A stretch of DNA of 6,901 bases, taken from contig CAILKC010000284.1 in assembly GCA_903834675.1 (NCBI GenBank), positions 1 through 6,901 on the forward strand, in the 5' to 3' direction. Within the stretch, counting starts at the first letter, position 1. Each line of letters opens with the position of its first letter. Below the pieces are notes generated by a model. That model searched no databases. It was not told where the DNA came from and saw nothing but the letters and a program-made list of their open reading frames with translations. The translations under genes and the position numbers were made by a program. Origin of the DNA: an uncultured Victivallales bacterium (GTDB taxonomy: Bacteria; Verrucomicrobiota; Lentisphaeria; Oligosphaerales; JAFGRS01). Shown piece by piece: positions 1-5,587 of this stretch.

Positions 1-192
1 ACCAAACGGCGGTGGAGCCCACCGCATCTCCACCAAGCGGCGGTGGAGCCCACCGCATCTCCACCAAGCGGCGGTGGAGCCCACCGCATCTCCACCAAAC
101 GGCGGTGGAGCCCACCGCATCTCCACCAAGCGGCGGTGGAGCCCACCGCATCTCCACCAAACGGCGGTGGCCCCCCAGCGCATCTCCATGGC
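1..192. repeat. 31-bp tandem repeat array, right-hand end
   Basis: Five near-identical 31-bp units occupy 7-37, 38-68, 69-99, 100-130 and 131-161. Positions 1-6 are the tail of an earlier unit, so the array continues to the left of the window. A degenerate sixth copy lies at 162-192, with its centre changed to a C-run. The five units differ only at their last base, which is G, G, A, G, A in order. Each unit contains GCGGTGG-AGC-CCACCGC, a 7-bp stem with a 3-base loop. It also contains GGTGGAG and CTCCACC, which can pair within a unit (10-base loop) or with the next unit (7-base loop). There are no unique spacers, so this is a minisatellite and not a CRISPR array. All frames are open simply because the unit contains no stop codon on either strand. 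Confidence 0.93.
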
Positions 193-210
193 GCGGCTCC
201 ACCCTCCATC

Positions 211-239
211 TTGACGCCCCGCTCGTCTCGCGGTACGGT
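211..239 (+). promoter_or_regulatory. Probable sigma70 promoter of tag
   Basis: TTGACG at 211-216 matches the -35 consensus in five of six positions. A 17-base spacer follows, then TACGGT at 234-239, which keeps the key T, A and final T of the -10 box. Transcription would begin near 246. That leaves a short leader containing the GGGAG ribosome binding site at 257-261 before the ATG at 271. The promoter starts about 20 bp after the last degenerate repeat copy, so the array is directly upstream of it. This rests on motif matching only. Confidence 0.5.
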
Positions 240-270
240 CTGTGATCGGTTTTTCCGGGAGTAACGGTCC

Positions 271-867
271 ATGGACGACAGTCCTCGCGAGCGCTGTGGC
301 TGGTGTGGCGCCGATCCGCTCTACCGTGCCTACCACGATGAGGAGTGGGGGGTTCCGGCCTACGCGGATAACCGGCTTTTCGAGTTTCTGATCCTGGAGG
401 GCGCCCAGGCGGGCCTGAGCTGGCTCACCATCCTGCGCAAGCGAGAGCATTACCGACGCGCCTTCGCCGGCTTCGACCCGCAGTTGGTGGCCCGCTTCGG
501 CGCCAGCGAGGTGACGGCGCTGCTCGGCGACCCCGGAATTGTCCGAAACCGGCTGAAGATCGAGGCGGCCATCAAGAACGCCCAGGCCGTCCTGCGCCTG
601 CAAGACCAGCACGGGTCACTCGCGGCGTATCTCTGGCGCTACGTCGACGGCCAACCCCAGCCGAACGCCTGGCCGACCCTGGCAGCGCTGCCGGCGCGCA
701 CCGCGACATCGGACGCCATGAGCCGCGACCTGAAGGCGGCGGGGTGCAATTTCGTCGGCCCGACCATCTGCTACGCCTTCATGCAGGCGGTGGGAATGGT
801 CAACGATCACGTGGTCACCTGTTTTCGTTACCCCGAACTCGGGCCTGCCGCCGGAAAACACGGATAG
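271..867 (+). CDS. tag: DNA-3-methyladenine glycosylase I
   Basis: This 198-residue cytoplasmic base-excision repair enzyme removes 3-methyladenine from alkylated DNA, leaving an abasic site. It aligns along its whole length with E. coli Tag (187 residues) at a constant offset of +5. The four zinc ligands are present: Cys9 and His22 (in the CGWCGADPLYRAYHDEEWGVP region), His180 and Cys184 (in NDHVVTC). Base-pocket residues corresponding to E. coli Trp6, Tyr13, Tyr16, Glu38 and Trp46 appear as Trp11, Tyr18, Tyr21, Glu43 (LEGAQAGLSW) and Trp51. The start at 271 is supported by GGGAG at 257-261, nine bases upstream, and by the family's N-terminus beginning just before the first zinc cysteine. 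The gene lies just downstream of the repeat array and its stop is 14 bp before the next gene, which suggests co-transcription. Nothing suggests damage. The identification is secure. Confidence 0.97.
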   Translation: MDDSPRERCGWCGADPLYRAYHDEEWGVPAYADNRLFEFLILEGAQAGLSWLTILRKREHYRRAFAGFDPQLVARFGASEVTALLGDPGIVRNRLKIEAAIKNAQAVLRLQDQHGSLAAYLWRYVDGQPQPNAWPTLAALPARTATSDAMSRDLKAAGCNFVGPTICYAFMQAVGMVNDHVVTCFRYPELGPAAGKHG

Positions 868-881
868 CCTGGAGACGACAG

Positions 882-3722
882 ATGCGCTGGGTAGTACCTA
901 CTCTCGGAATGCTCGGAGTCGTGACGTTGCCGTTCTGTCTGGCGCAGCCGTTGACGTCGGCCGCGGCGGAGGCGGCGGGCGCCGCCGCGCCTGAACCCAA
1001 GGTCGCCTACTGCGTCTCCGCCCTGGGCAACGACGCCTGGTCCGGCACCTTGACGGAGCCTAATCCCGCCAAGACCGATGGGCCGTTTGCGACCCTCGAA
1101 CGGGCGCGGGACGAAATCCGTAAGCTCAAACAGCAGTCCGGCCTGCCCGCTGGCGGGATCGAGATCCGGGTCGGCGCCGGGATCCACCGGCGGCAGCAGA
1201 CTTTCGTGCTCGAGGCGCAGGACTCTGGCACCGCCGCGGCCCCGATCGTCTACCGCGGCGCTGTCGGAGCCCAGACGCGGCTTCTGGGAGGCATGGTCCT
1301 GCCGCCCGCGGCTTTCGTCCCCGTCACCGACCCAGTGCTGCTGGCGCGGCTGGACCCCGCGGCGAGGGGGCAAGTCCGCCAGGTCAGCCTGAGCCAGTGC
1401 GGCGTACCTGAGCCCGGCCCGGAGTGGGCGGCGCGCTTCGCGGACGGCGCCGCTTCGCCGGAGCTCTTCTTTGCGGGTCAACGCATGACCCTGGCCCGCT
1501 GGCCGAACCAGGGCTGGGCCCGCATCGCCGAGGTCATCGGCGGCGCGCCGCACCGGATCCAGGGCGTCCTCGGTGACAAGATTGGGGTGTTTACCTATAG
1601 CGGCGACCGGCCGCAGCGCTGGCTGACAGAGCCGGACCTCTGGCTGCACGGTTACTGGTTCTGGGACTGGTCGGACCGGCGCCAGAAGGTCGAGGCGATT
1701 GACCCGGCGCGCCAGACCATCAACCTGGCGCCGCCCTACCACCACTACGGCTACCGCAAGAACGCCCGCTACTACGCCATGAATGCGCTCTGCGAGCTGG
1801 ACAGCCCCGGTGAATGGTACGTGGACCGCGACGCCTGGACTCTTTTCTTCTGGCCGCCGGGGGCGCTGCCGGACAACGAGGCGAGCCTGTCACTCCTGAC
1901 CGAGCCGCTGGCCACGCTCAGCGAGGTCTCCTACGTGACCTTCCGCAACCTCGTGTTCGAGGTGAGCCGGGGGGAGGGCGTGCAGATTCGCGGCGGGACG
2001 GAAGACGTGGTGGCGGGGTGTACCTTCCGCAACCTGGCCCGGCTGGCGGTGCGGGTCGAGGGCGGCGCCCGGCATGGCGTTCAGAGCTGCGACCTCTATA
2101 ACCTCGGCGTCGGTGGCATCAGCCTCAGCGGCGGCGATCGCGCCACACTCACCCCGTGCGGCCACTACGCCGACAACAACCACATCCATCACTTTGCCCA
2201 ACTGGTGTACACCTACCAGAACGGCATCCGCCTCAACGGCGTCGGCTGCCGCATGTCGCACAATCTCATCCACGATACCATCCACGAGGCGCTCGCCTAC
2301 AGCGGCAATGACCACGTGGTGGAGTTCAACGAGGTCTACAACGTCTGTCTCGAGGCGGACGACTCCGGCGTTATCCATCAGGGCCGGGACTGGACCTGGC
2401 GCGGCAACATTATTCGCTACAACTTCTTCCATGATATCCTGGGCGGGAGTGCGGTGAGCAATATGGGCGTCTATCTGGACGACATGGAATGCGGCGTCGA
2501 GGTCTTCGGCAACATCCTCTACCGCATTCCGCGGGCCATCCTGGCCGGCGGCGGGCGCGACAACCTGATCCGCAACAATCTCATCATCGACTGCCCCATC
2601 TCCATCCACGTCGACAACCGCGCCATGAACTGGGCCAGCTACCATGTCGGTACCACCATGAAGGGCCTGCTGGACAAGGTGCCGTACCGGGACGAGCCCT
2701 GGAAGAGCCGCTATCCCCAGTTGGTCGGCCTCTGGGAAGACGAGCCGGCCGTGCCCAAGGGCAACGTGGTGCAGCACAATCTCATGGTGCGCAGCGGCCC
2801 GATGTCCCTCGCCCCGGAAGTCACCAAGAGCGGCAGCGTGGCCGACAACCTCTTCCTCAAGACCGACCCCGGCTTCGTCAGCCCCGAGACCCTCGACTTC
2901 CGCCTCAAAGACATCGCTGCCGTGCAACAGCAACTCCCTGGCTTCCAGGCTATTCCCTTCGAGCAGATCGGGCTGCGCGTGGACCCGTACCGGCCCAGCC
3001 TGCCGGTGGGCAACCCAGTCATCAACCCGGATTCGCGGGCCTTCATCGAAGAGCAGGAAATCCGCTTGCAGCCCGGCCGTGGCGCGGCGGGGGTGCAGAT
3101 TCGCTACACCCTGGACGGCGCCGAGCCCACCACCGCCTCGACGCTCTACCGGGGGCCGTTCAGAGTCACGGAAGGTGGCACCCTCAAGGCGGTGGCCTTC
3201 GCGAGCGTCGGCGGGGAGCGTTCCGGCGTCTCCACGGCGACCTACACCGTCAACCACCTGGGACCGCAAGCGGGGGTGTCGCTCGTCGGCCTGCCGGCCG
3301 TCGAGGCCAAAGCCCACGGCGGCCTCAAACTCAACCGCAACTACGCCGGCGATGGCCCCGTAGCGCTCGCCGGACGGATCTACGATCAGAGCCTGATGCT
3401 CTGCCCCGAAGCCGCCCAGGGCGGCGGACGCGGCCAGGTGGTCTACGATCTCAACGGCGGCCTGGAGCGGGCGCTGACCTTCAAAGCCACCATCGGCGTC
3501 GACGATGCGGTCAAACCCAACGGCACCGTCATCTTCATCGTCGAACTCGAGCGCAACGGCGCCTGGGAGAAGGTCTTCGAGAGCGCTATCCTGCGCGGCG
3601 GCGAGGCGCAGGAGCTCGAGGTGCCCGTTGCGGGGGCCACCCGGCTGCGCCTGCTCACCACCGACGCCGGGGACAATATCAACTCCGACCACGCCGTCTG
3701 GGCCGCCCCGCTGTTGCAGTAG
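882..3722 (+). CDS. Secreted right-handed beta-helix protein, possible glycoside hydrolase, with chitobiase-C and NPCBM-like domains
   Basis: I place the start at the ATG at 882 (946 residues). GGAG at 871-874 precedes it by seven bases, and a typical signal peptide (Arg2, hydrophobic stretch to about 20, Ala-rich cleavage zone near 30-36) follows. An upstream in-frame ATG at 744 would overlap tag and place an Arg-rich stretch before the signal. Residues about 41-137 are the N-terminal block typical of these proteins (YCVSALGNDAWSG, then PFATLERARDEIR, then DSGTAAAPIVYRG). Residues about 344-660 are parallel beta-helix coils with Asn ladders (GNIIRYNFF, RNNLIID, NVVQHNLMV). They include DDSGVIHQGRDW near 493-504 and VYLDD at 530-534, whose acidic residues are candidate catalytic groups. 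Residues about 710-792 resemble the chitobiase C-terminal domain (IRYTLDGAEPT). Residues about 795-946 resemble NPCBM (VVYDLNGG, then TDAGDNINSDHAVWA). The likely role is binding or cleaving polysaccharide outside the cytoplasm. The helix resembles GH141-type proteins, but substrate and activity are not readable. Confidence 0.88.
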   Translation: MRWVVPTLGMLGVVTLPFCLAQPLTSAAAEAAGAAAPEPKVAYCVSALGNDAWSGTLTEPNPAKTDGPFATLERARDEIRKLKQQSGLPAGGIEIRVGAGIHRRQQTFVLEAQDSGTAAAPIVYRGAVGAQTRLLGGMVLPPAAFVPVTDPVLLARLDPAARGQVRQVSLSQCGVPEPGPEWAARFADGAASPELFFAGQRMTLARWPNQGWARIAEVIGGAPHRIQGVLGDKIGVFTYSGDRPQRWLTEPDLWLHGYWFWDWSDRRQKVEAIDPARQTINLAPPYHHYGYRKNARYYAMNALCELDSPGEWYVDRDAWTLFFWPPGALPDNEASLSLLTEPLATLSEVSYVTFRNLVFEVSRGEGVQIRGGTEDVVAGCTFRNLARLAVRVEGGARHGVQSCDLYNLGVGGISLSGGDRATLTPCGHYADNNHIHHFAQLVYTYQNGIRLNGVGCRMSHNLIHDTIHEALAYSGNDHVVEFNEVYNVCLEADDSGVIHQGRDWTWRGNIIRYNFFHDILGGSAVSNMGVYLDDMECGVEVFGNILYRIPRAILAGGGRDNLIRNNLIIDCPISIHVDNRAMNWASYHVGTTMKGLLDKVPYRDEPWKSRYPQLVGLWEDEPAVPKGNVVQHNLMVRSGPMSLAPEVTKSGSVADNLFLKTDPGFVSPETLDFRLKDIAAVQQQLPGFQAIPFEQIGLRVDPYRPSLPVGNPVINPDSRAFIEEQEIRLQPGRGAAGVQIRYTLDGAEPTTASTLYRGPFRVTEGGTLKAVAFASVGGERSGVSTATYTVNHLGPQAGVSLVGLPAVEAKAHGGLKLNRNYAGDGPVALAGRIYDQSLMLCPEAAQGGGRGQVVYDLNGGLERALTFKATIGVDDAVKPNGTVIFIVELERNGAWEKVFESAILRGGEAQELEVPVAGATRLRLLTTDAGDNINSDHAVWAAPLLQ

Positions 3723-3729
3723 CGGTTGG

Positions 3730-3746
3730 GGCGCACTGTCTGCGCC
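3730..3746 (+). terminator. Weak candidate terminator hairpin
   Basis: GGCGCA (3730-3735) and TGCGCC (3741-3746) form a 6-bp GC-rich stem with a 5-base loop, starting seven bases after the stop of the beta-helix gene. No T-run follows, so it is not a canonical intrinsic terminator. It also overlaps the broken end of the minus-strand gene remnant, so the hairpin could be incidental. Confidence 0.3.
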
Positions 3747-3832
3747 TGGACATTCGAGACCCGCGGATCGGCGGCCTGCAACCAGGTGCCGAAACTGAGG
3801 CAGAACACAAGGTAGGCAATGGTCCTGCGCTT
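3740..3832 (-). pseudogene. Decayed 5' end of a secreted-protein gene (signal peptide plus mature N-terminus)
   Basis: Read on the minus strand, 3832 to 3740 encodes RRTIAYLVFCLSFGTWLQA followed by ADPRVSNVQAQ. The first part has a basic N-terminus, a hydrophobic core and a small-residue cleavage site. From memory, the second part matches the start of mature secreted proteins, often SUMF1/formylglycine-generating-enzyme-like, that begin DPxVSNVxAxQ and continue with GTKLVDIYYD. Here that continuation is absent: the likeness ends at about 3740, only 18 bp from the convergent stop of the beta-helix gene. The codon expected to be the start (3832-3830) reads AAG instead of ATG, with an AGGGGAG-like ribosome binding site correctly placed upstream. 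I infer a gene fragment with a lost start and a deleted body. The signal-peptide character is visible in the sequence; the family assignment is recollection and moderate at best. Confidence 0.45.
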
Positions 3833-3938
3833 CTCCGCTCTCCCCTGTAGCGTGACCCGTGGTCTGCCTGCCGTGTCGGGTTGCTCGAGCACACACGCCG
3901 TCAGGCATGGCACAGGCGCCAAGCCAAAGCGGTGTCGC

Positions 3939-3955
3939 GGTCGCCGTCGGCGACC
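3939..3955. repeat. Stem-loop 1 (7-bp perfect stem)
   Basis: GGTCGCC (3939-3945), a 3-base loop GTC, and GGCGACC (3949-3955) form a perfect 7-bp stem. No T-run follows on the plus strand, and no A-run precedes it that would make a minus-strand terminator. It is the first of three hairpins spaced two bases apart. Confidence 0.7.
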
Positions 3956-3957
3956 TT

Positions 3958-4005
3958 GCCACACGCAGTCCACATGACCGAGGCGCGATCTGGACTGCGT
4001 GCGGC
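3958..4005. repeat. Stem-loop 2 (15-bp arms, one mismatch)
   Basis: The arms are 3958-3972 and 3991-4005, with an 18-base loop between them. The inner 11 bases, CACGCAGTCCA and TGGACTGCGTG, pair perfectly; the outer part has one A/C mismatch. This is the longest inverted repeat in the window outside the tandem array. It is far longer than expected by chance, even in GC-rich DNA. Confidence 0.8.
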
Positions 4006-4007
4006 AG

Positions 4008-4027
4008 CGGGCCGCGGCCGCGGCCCG
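4008..4027. repeat. 20-bp perfect palindrome
   Basis: CGGGCCGCGGCCGCGGCCCG reads identically on both strands, with no central loop. It includes a GCGGCCGC core. It lies two bases after stem-loop 2. As RNA it could form a hairpin only with a small loop opened at the centre; as DNA it could serve as a symmetric protein-binding site. GC-only composition makes chance symmetry more likely than for a mixed sequence. Confidence 0.75.
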
Positions 4028-4105
4028 GCGACGCCGCTTTCACTGCCGAGGGGACGACGGCGGTCGTTTCTTGAAGCCCTGCCGACAAGCAAGCCGGTCA
4101 CCGCC

Positions 4106-4134
4106 TTGCAGGTTATAACTCTCGTGGTTACGTT
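4106..4134 (+). promoter_or_regulatory. Candidate promoter/operator of the toxin-antitoxin operon
   Basis: GTTATAAC at 4112-4119 is a perfect 8-bp palindrome containing TATAAC, which matches the -10 consensus in five of six positions. Transcription from it would start near 4126, giving a leader of about 15 bases. No good -35 box sits 16-18 bp upstream. A second GGTTA follows at 4126-4130, making a direct repeat of GGTTA (4111 and 4126) 15 bp apart, a spacing that could seat two dimers. AbrB-type antitoxins usually repress their own operon, so an operator here is expected. The exact site is inference. Confidence 0.35.
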
Positions 4135-4140
4135 GCGGGT

Positions 4141-4371
4141 ATGATCCTGGAACTCAAACTCCGTAAGGTCGGCAACTCGGTGGGCGTGATTCTACCACGC
4201 GAGGCCCTGGCGCACCTGAACGCCGGCGCGGGCGATACGGTGTCGGTGACCGATGCCGCCGACGGCAGCCTGCGGCTGTCGCCGACGCGGGCCGAGGTCA
4301 GCCGCCAGCTCGCCGTGGCACAGGACGTGATGAAGCGCTACCGCCACACCCTACGCGAACTGGCCCGATGA
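4141..4371 (+). CDS. AbrB/MazE-like antitoxin of a Doc toxin
   Basis: This 76-residue protein has an N-terminal SpoVT-AbrB swapped-hairpin DNA-binding domain (residues 1 to about 47) with the signature LRKVGNSVGVILPREAL: Gly11-Asn12-Ser13, and Pro19 before the helix. The C-terminal part (about 50-76, PTRAEVSRQLAVAQDVMKRY onward) is a charged helix, the expected toxin-neutralising segment. The length is normal for antitoxins paired with Doc. Its role would be to bind and inhibit the toxin encoded next to it and to repress their shared promoter. The start codon has only a weak GCGGG upstream (4134-4138), but no later start would keep the DNA-binding domain whole. The gene overlaps the toxin gene by four bases (ATGA), implying translational coupling. 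Confidence 0.9.
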   Translation: MILELKLRKVGNSVGVILPREALAHLNAGAGDTVSVTDAADGSLRLSPTRAEVSRQLAVAQDVMKRYRHTLRELAR

Positions 4372-4754
4372 ACGAACCGCTCTGGATCGCGCCGGAAGTG
4401 GTGGTCATTCTGCACGAGCAACTGCTGGCACAATTCGGCGGGCTGTCAGGCCTCCGCGACGAGGGGCTGCTGGCGGCGGCGCTGGGCAGACCGGCGAACC
4501 GTTTTGCCTACGGAGAGACGGACCTCTTCGACCTCGCGGCGAGCTATGCCGTCGGCATCGTGAAGAGCCATCCTTTCGTTGACGGCAACAAGCGCACGGG
4601 GTTCGTGCTGGCGGTGGTTTTCCTGGAACTCAACGGCTGCTGCTTCAAAGCAACTGAGGTGGACGCGGCGCTGCGCACCCTTGCCCTCGCCGCCGGAGAG
4701 CTGTCCGAGCCTGAGTACGGTGCCTGGTTGAGGGCCAACGTGGAACCCGCGTGA
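4368..4754 (+). CDS. doc: Death-on-curing (Doc) family toxin, Fic fold
   Basis: This 128-residue protein matches Doc toxins in size and has the family motif HPFVDGNKRTG at residues 68-78. His68 is the catalytic base position, Asp72 follows, and Asn74-Lys75-Arg76 form the nucleotide-binding anion hole. Phage P1 Doc uses this Doc-type NKR version of the Fic motif to phosphorylate EF-Tu and stop translation, unlike the AMPylating GNGR form; the same reaction is inferred here. The N-terminal WIAPEVVVILHEQLLAQFGG and GLRDEGLLAAALGRP segments are also typical. All motif residues are present, so the toxin looks active. Its start overlaps the antitoxin stop. Its own stop lies inside a GTGA that could be an alternative start of the next gene, so the operon may continue downstream. 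Confidence 0.93.
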   Translation: MNEPLWIAPEVVVILHEQLLAQFGGLSGLRDEGLLAAALGRPANRFAYGETDLFDLAASYAVGIVKSHPFVDGNKRTGFVLAVVFLELNGCCFKATEVDAALRTLALAAGELSEPEYGAWLRANVEPA

Positions 4755-4774
4755 GCCCTAGGGAGAGGGAAGCC

Positions 4775-5563
4775 ATGCGAACTGCGCAGTATTCGATGAC
4801 CTGTGTGGCGCCGACGGTCAGTGCTCTCCTGGGCCTGCCGTCACCGGCGCAAGCCAGCGGCAGCGCCATCCCCGAGATCGTTCAGGGCGGCCTGGCGGAG
4901 CGGGTGGCGATTGTGGCTCCCGATGCCCTGGGTGAGTACGCCTGGGGGCTCTGGCAGGCCGAGATGCCATTCCTGCGCTCGCTACATGCCCGGCACAGCT
5001 TGGCGTTGCGCTCGGTGATGCCCTCCATCACGCCGGTGAATTTTGCCGCGATGGTCACCGGCACCGACCGGCAGGGACACGGCATTGGCAGCTTCAACGA
5101 CACCTTCGCTTGCGAGACGCTGTTCGAGGTGGTGCGGCGGGCTGGGGGCCAGAGTGCCGGGATCGGGATCAAGGGCTACACCGGCTGTCAGCTTCTGGCC
5201 CGCAACAGCGACCTTGGCGGCTGCGTGGAGGAGCATGCCGATGCGGCGGTCGCGGACAAGATCATGGAGCTCGCCCAGGCAAGTCGGCCGCGTTTCCTCA
5301 TCGCCCAGCTCGGCTGTGTGGATGATGTCTTCCACGCCTACGGTCCGAGTTCGCCTGAGGTGAGGCCCATGCTGCGTGAGACCGACGCCATCTTGCGGCG
5401 CCTGGCCGCGGCGCTCACTGCCCTGGGCTACGCTATGCTTGTTCTTTCGGACCACGGTCAGCACGACATCCCCGACCCGACCCCGGGCGGTAAGCGCGGC
5501 GGCCACGGCAGCGATAGCGACCTGGATTGCGTCGTGCCCTGCACCTGGACTCGCGGAGAATGA
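4775..5563 (+). CDS. Alkaline phosphatase-superfamily (NPP-type) metal-dependent phosphohydrolase, apparently circularly permuted
   Basis: I choose the ATG at 4775 (262 residues) because a strong purine ribosome binding site, GGGAGAGGGA, lies at 4761-4770. A GTG at 4751 overlapping the toxin stop would add eight residues. Metal-site residues follow the nucleotide pyrophosphatase/phosphodiesterase order: Asp50 (VAIVAPDALG), nucleophile Thr86 (SITPVNFAAMVTG), Asp183 and His187 (DDVFHAYGPSSPEV), Asp226-His227 (LSDHGQHD) and His244 (GGHGS). All seven are present, so hydrolysis of a phosphate mono- or diester with two metal ions is likely; the substrate is unknown. No signal peptide is seen, so it is probably cytoplasmic. 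Residues 9-36 (CVAPTVSALLGLPSP, then GSAIPEIV) resemble the segment that normally ends such enzymes, and here the protein stops soon after His244. Some short bacterial relatives may share this order. Confidence 0.85.
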   Translation: MRTAQYSMTCVAPTVSALLGLPSPAQASGSAIPEIVQGGLAERVAIVAPDALGEYAWGLWQAEMPFLRSLHARHSLALRSVMPSITPVNFAAMVTGTDRQGHGIGSFNDTFACETLFEVVRRAGGQSAGIGIKGYTGCQLLARNSDLGGCVEEHADAAVADKIMELAQASRPRFLIAQLGCVDDVFHAYGPSSPEVRPMLRETDAILRRLAAALTALGYAMLVLSDHGQHDIPDPTPGGKRGGHGSDSDLDCVVPCTWTRGE

Positions 5564-5587
5564 AGGCACAGATCGAGGGAACAAGAC

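Larger units (their letters stand above)
3833..4140. other. Intergenic region without an intact gene, rich in inverted repeats
   Basis: I see no convincing coding sequence on either strand. Open frames here are short, lack ribosome binding sites and show no recognisable domain. The stretch holds three adjacent inverted repeats (listed separately), what was probably the upstream region of the minus-strand remnant, and at its right end the likely control region of the toxin-antitoxin operon. No tRNA-like fold or known riboswitch core was recognised. Confidence 0.6.

Noticed and set aside
1..192. CRISPR array
   Set aside because: The units are directly contiguous, with no unique spacers and no cas genes nearby.
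12..264. Overlapping open frames through the tandem repeat
   Set aside because: The 31-bp unit has no stop codon in any frame, so openness is automatic. All frames encode the same 31-residue cycle, and there is no ribosome binding site or domain.
744..881. Upstream ATG extension of the beta-helix gene
   Set aside because: It would overlap tag by over 120 bp and put 46 Arg-rich residues before the signal peptide. The ATG at 882 has the ribosome binding site.
828..1745. 305-codon minus-strand open frame
   Set aside because: It is a shadow of tag and the beta-helix gene with no recognisable features.
2489..3850. 453-codon plus-strand open frame in another phase
   Set aside because: It is an Arg/Pro/Gln-rich translation typical of an out-of-frame reading of GC-rich coding sequence. 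The overlapping beta-helix frame explains the region.
3939..3955. Intrinsic terminator
   Set aside because: The stem is good, but no T-run follows on either strand, and no intact gene ends immediately before it.
1890..4088. 732-codon minus-strand open frame
   Set aside because: It is the antisense of the beta-helix gene in GC-rich DNA. Its composition is Val/Ala/Asp/His-heavy with no domain, while the plus frame has clear domains. Only the separate frame at 3740-3832 is meaningful.
3859..4101. Small open frames in the intergenic region on both strands
   Set aside because: They have no ribosome binding site and no recognisable domain. They overlap strong inverted repeats, and several mutually exclusive frames are open.
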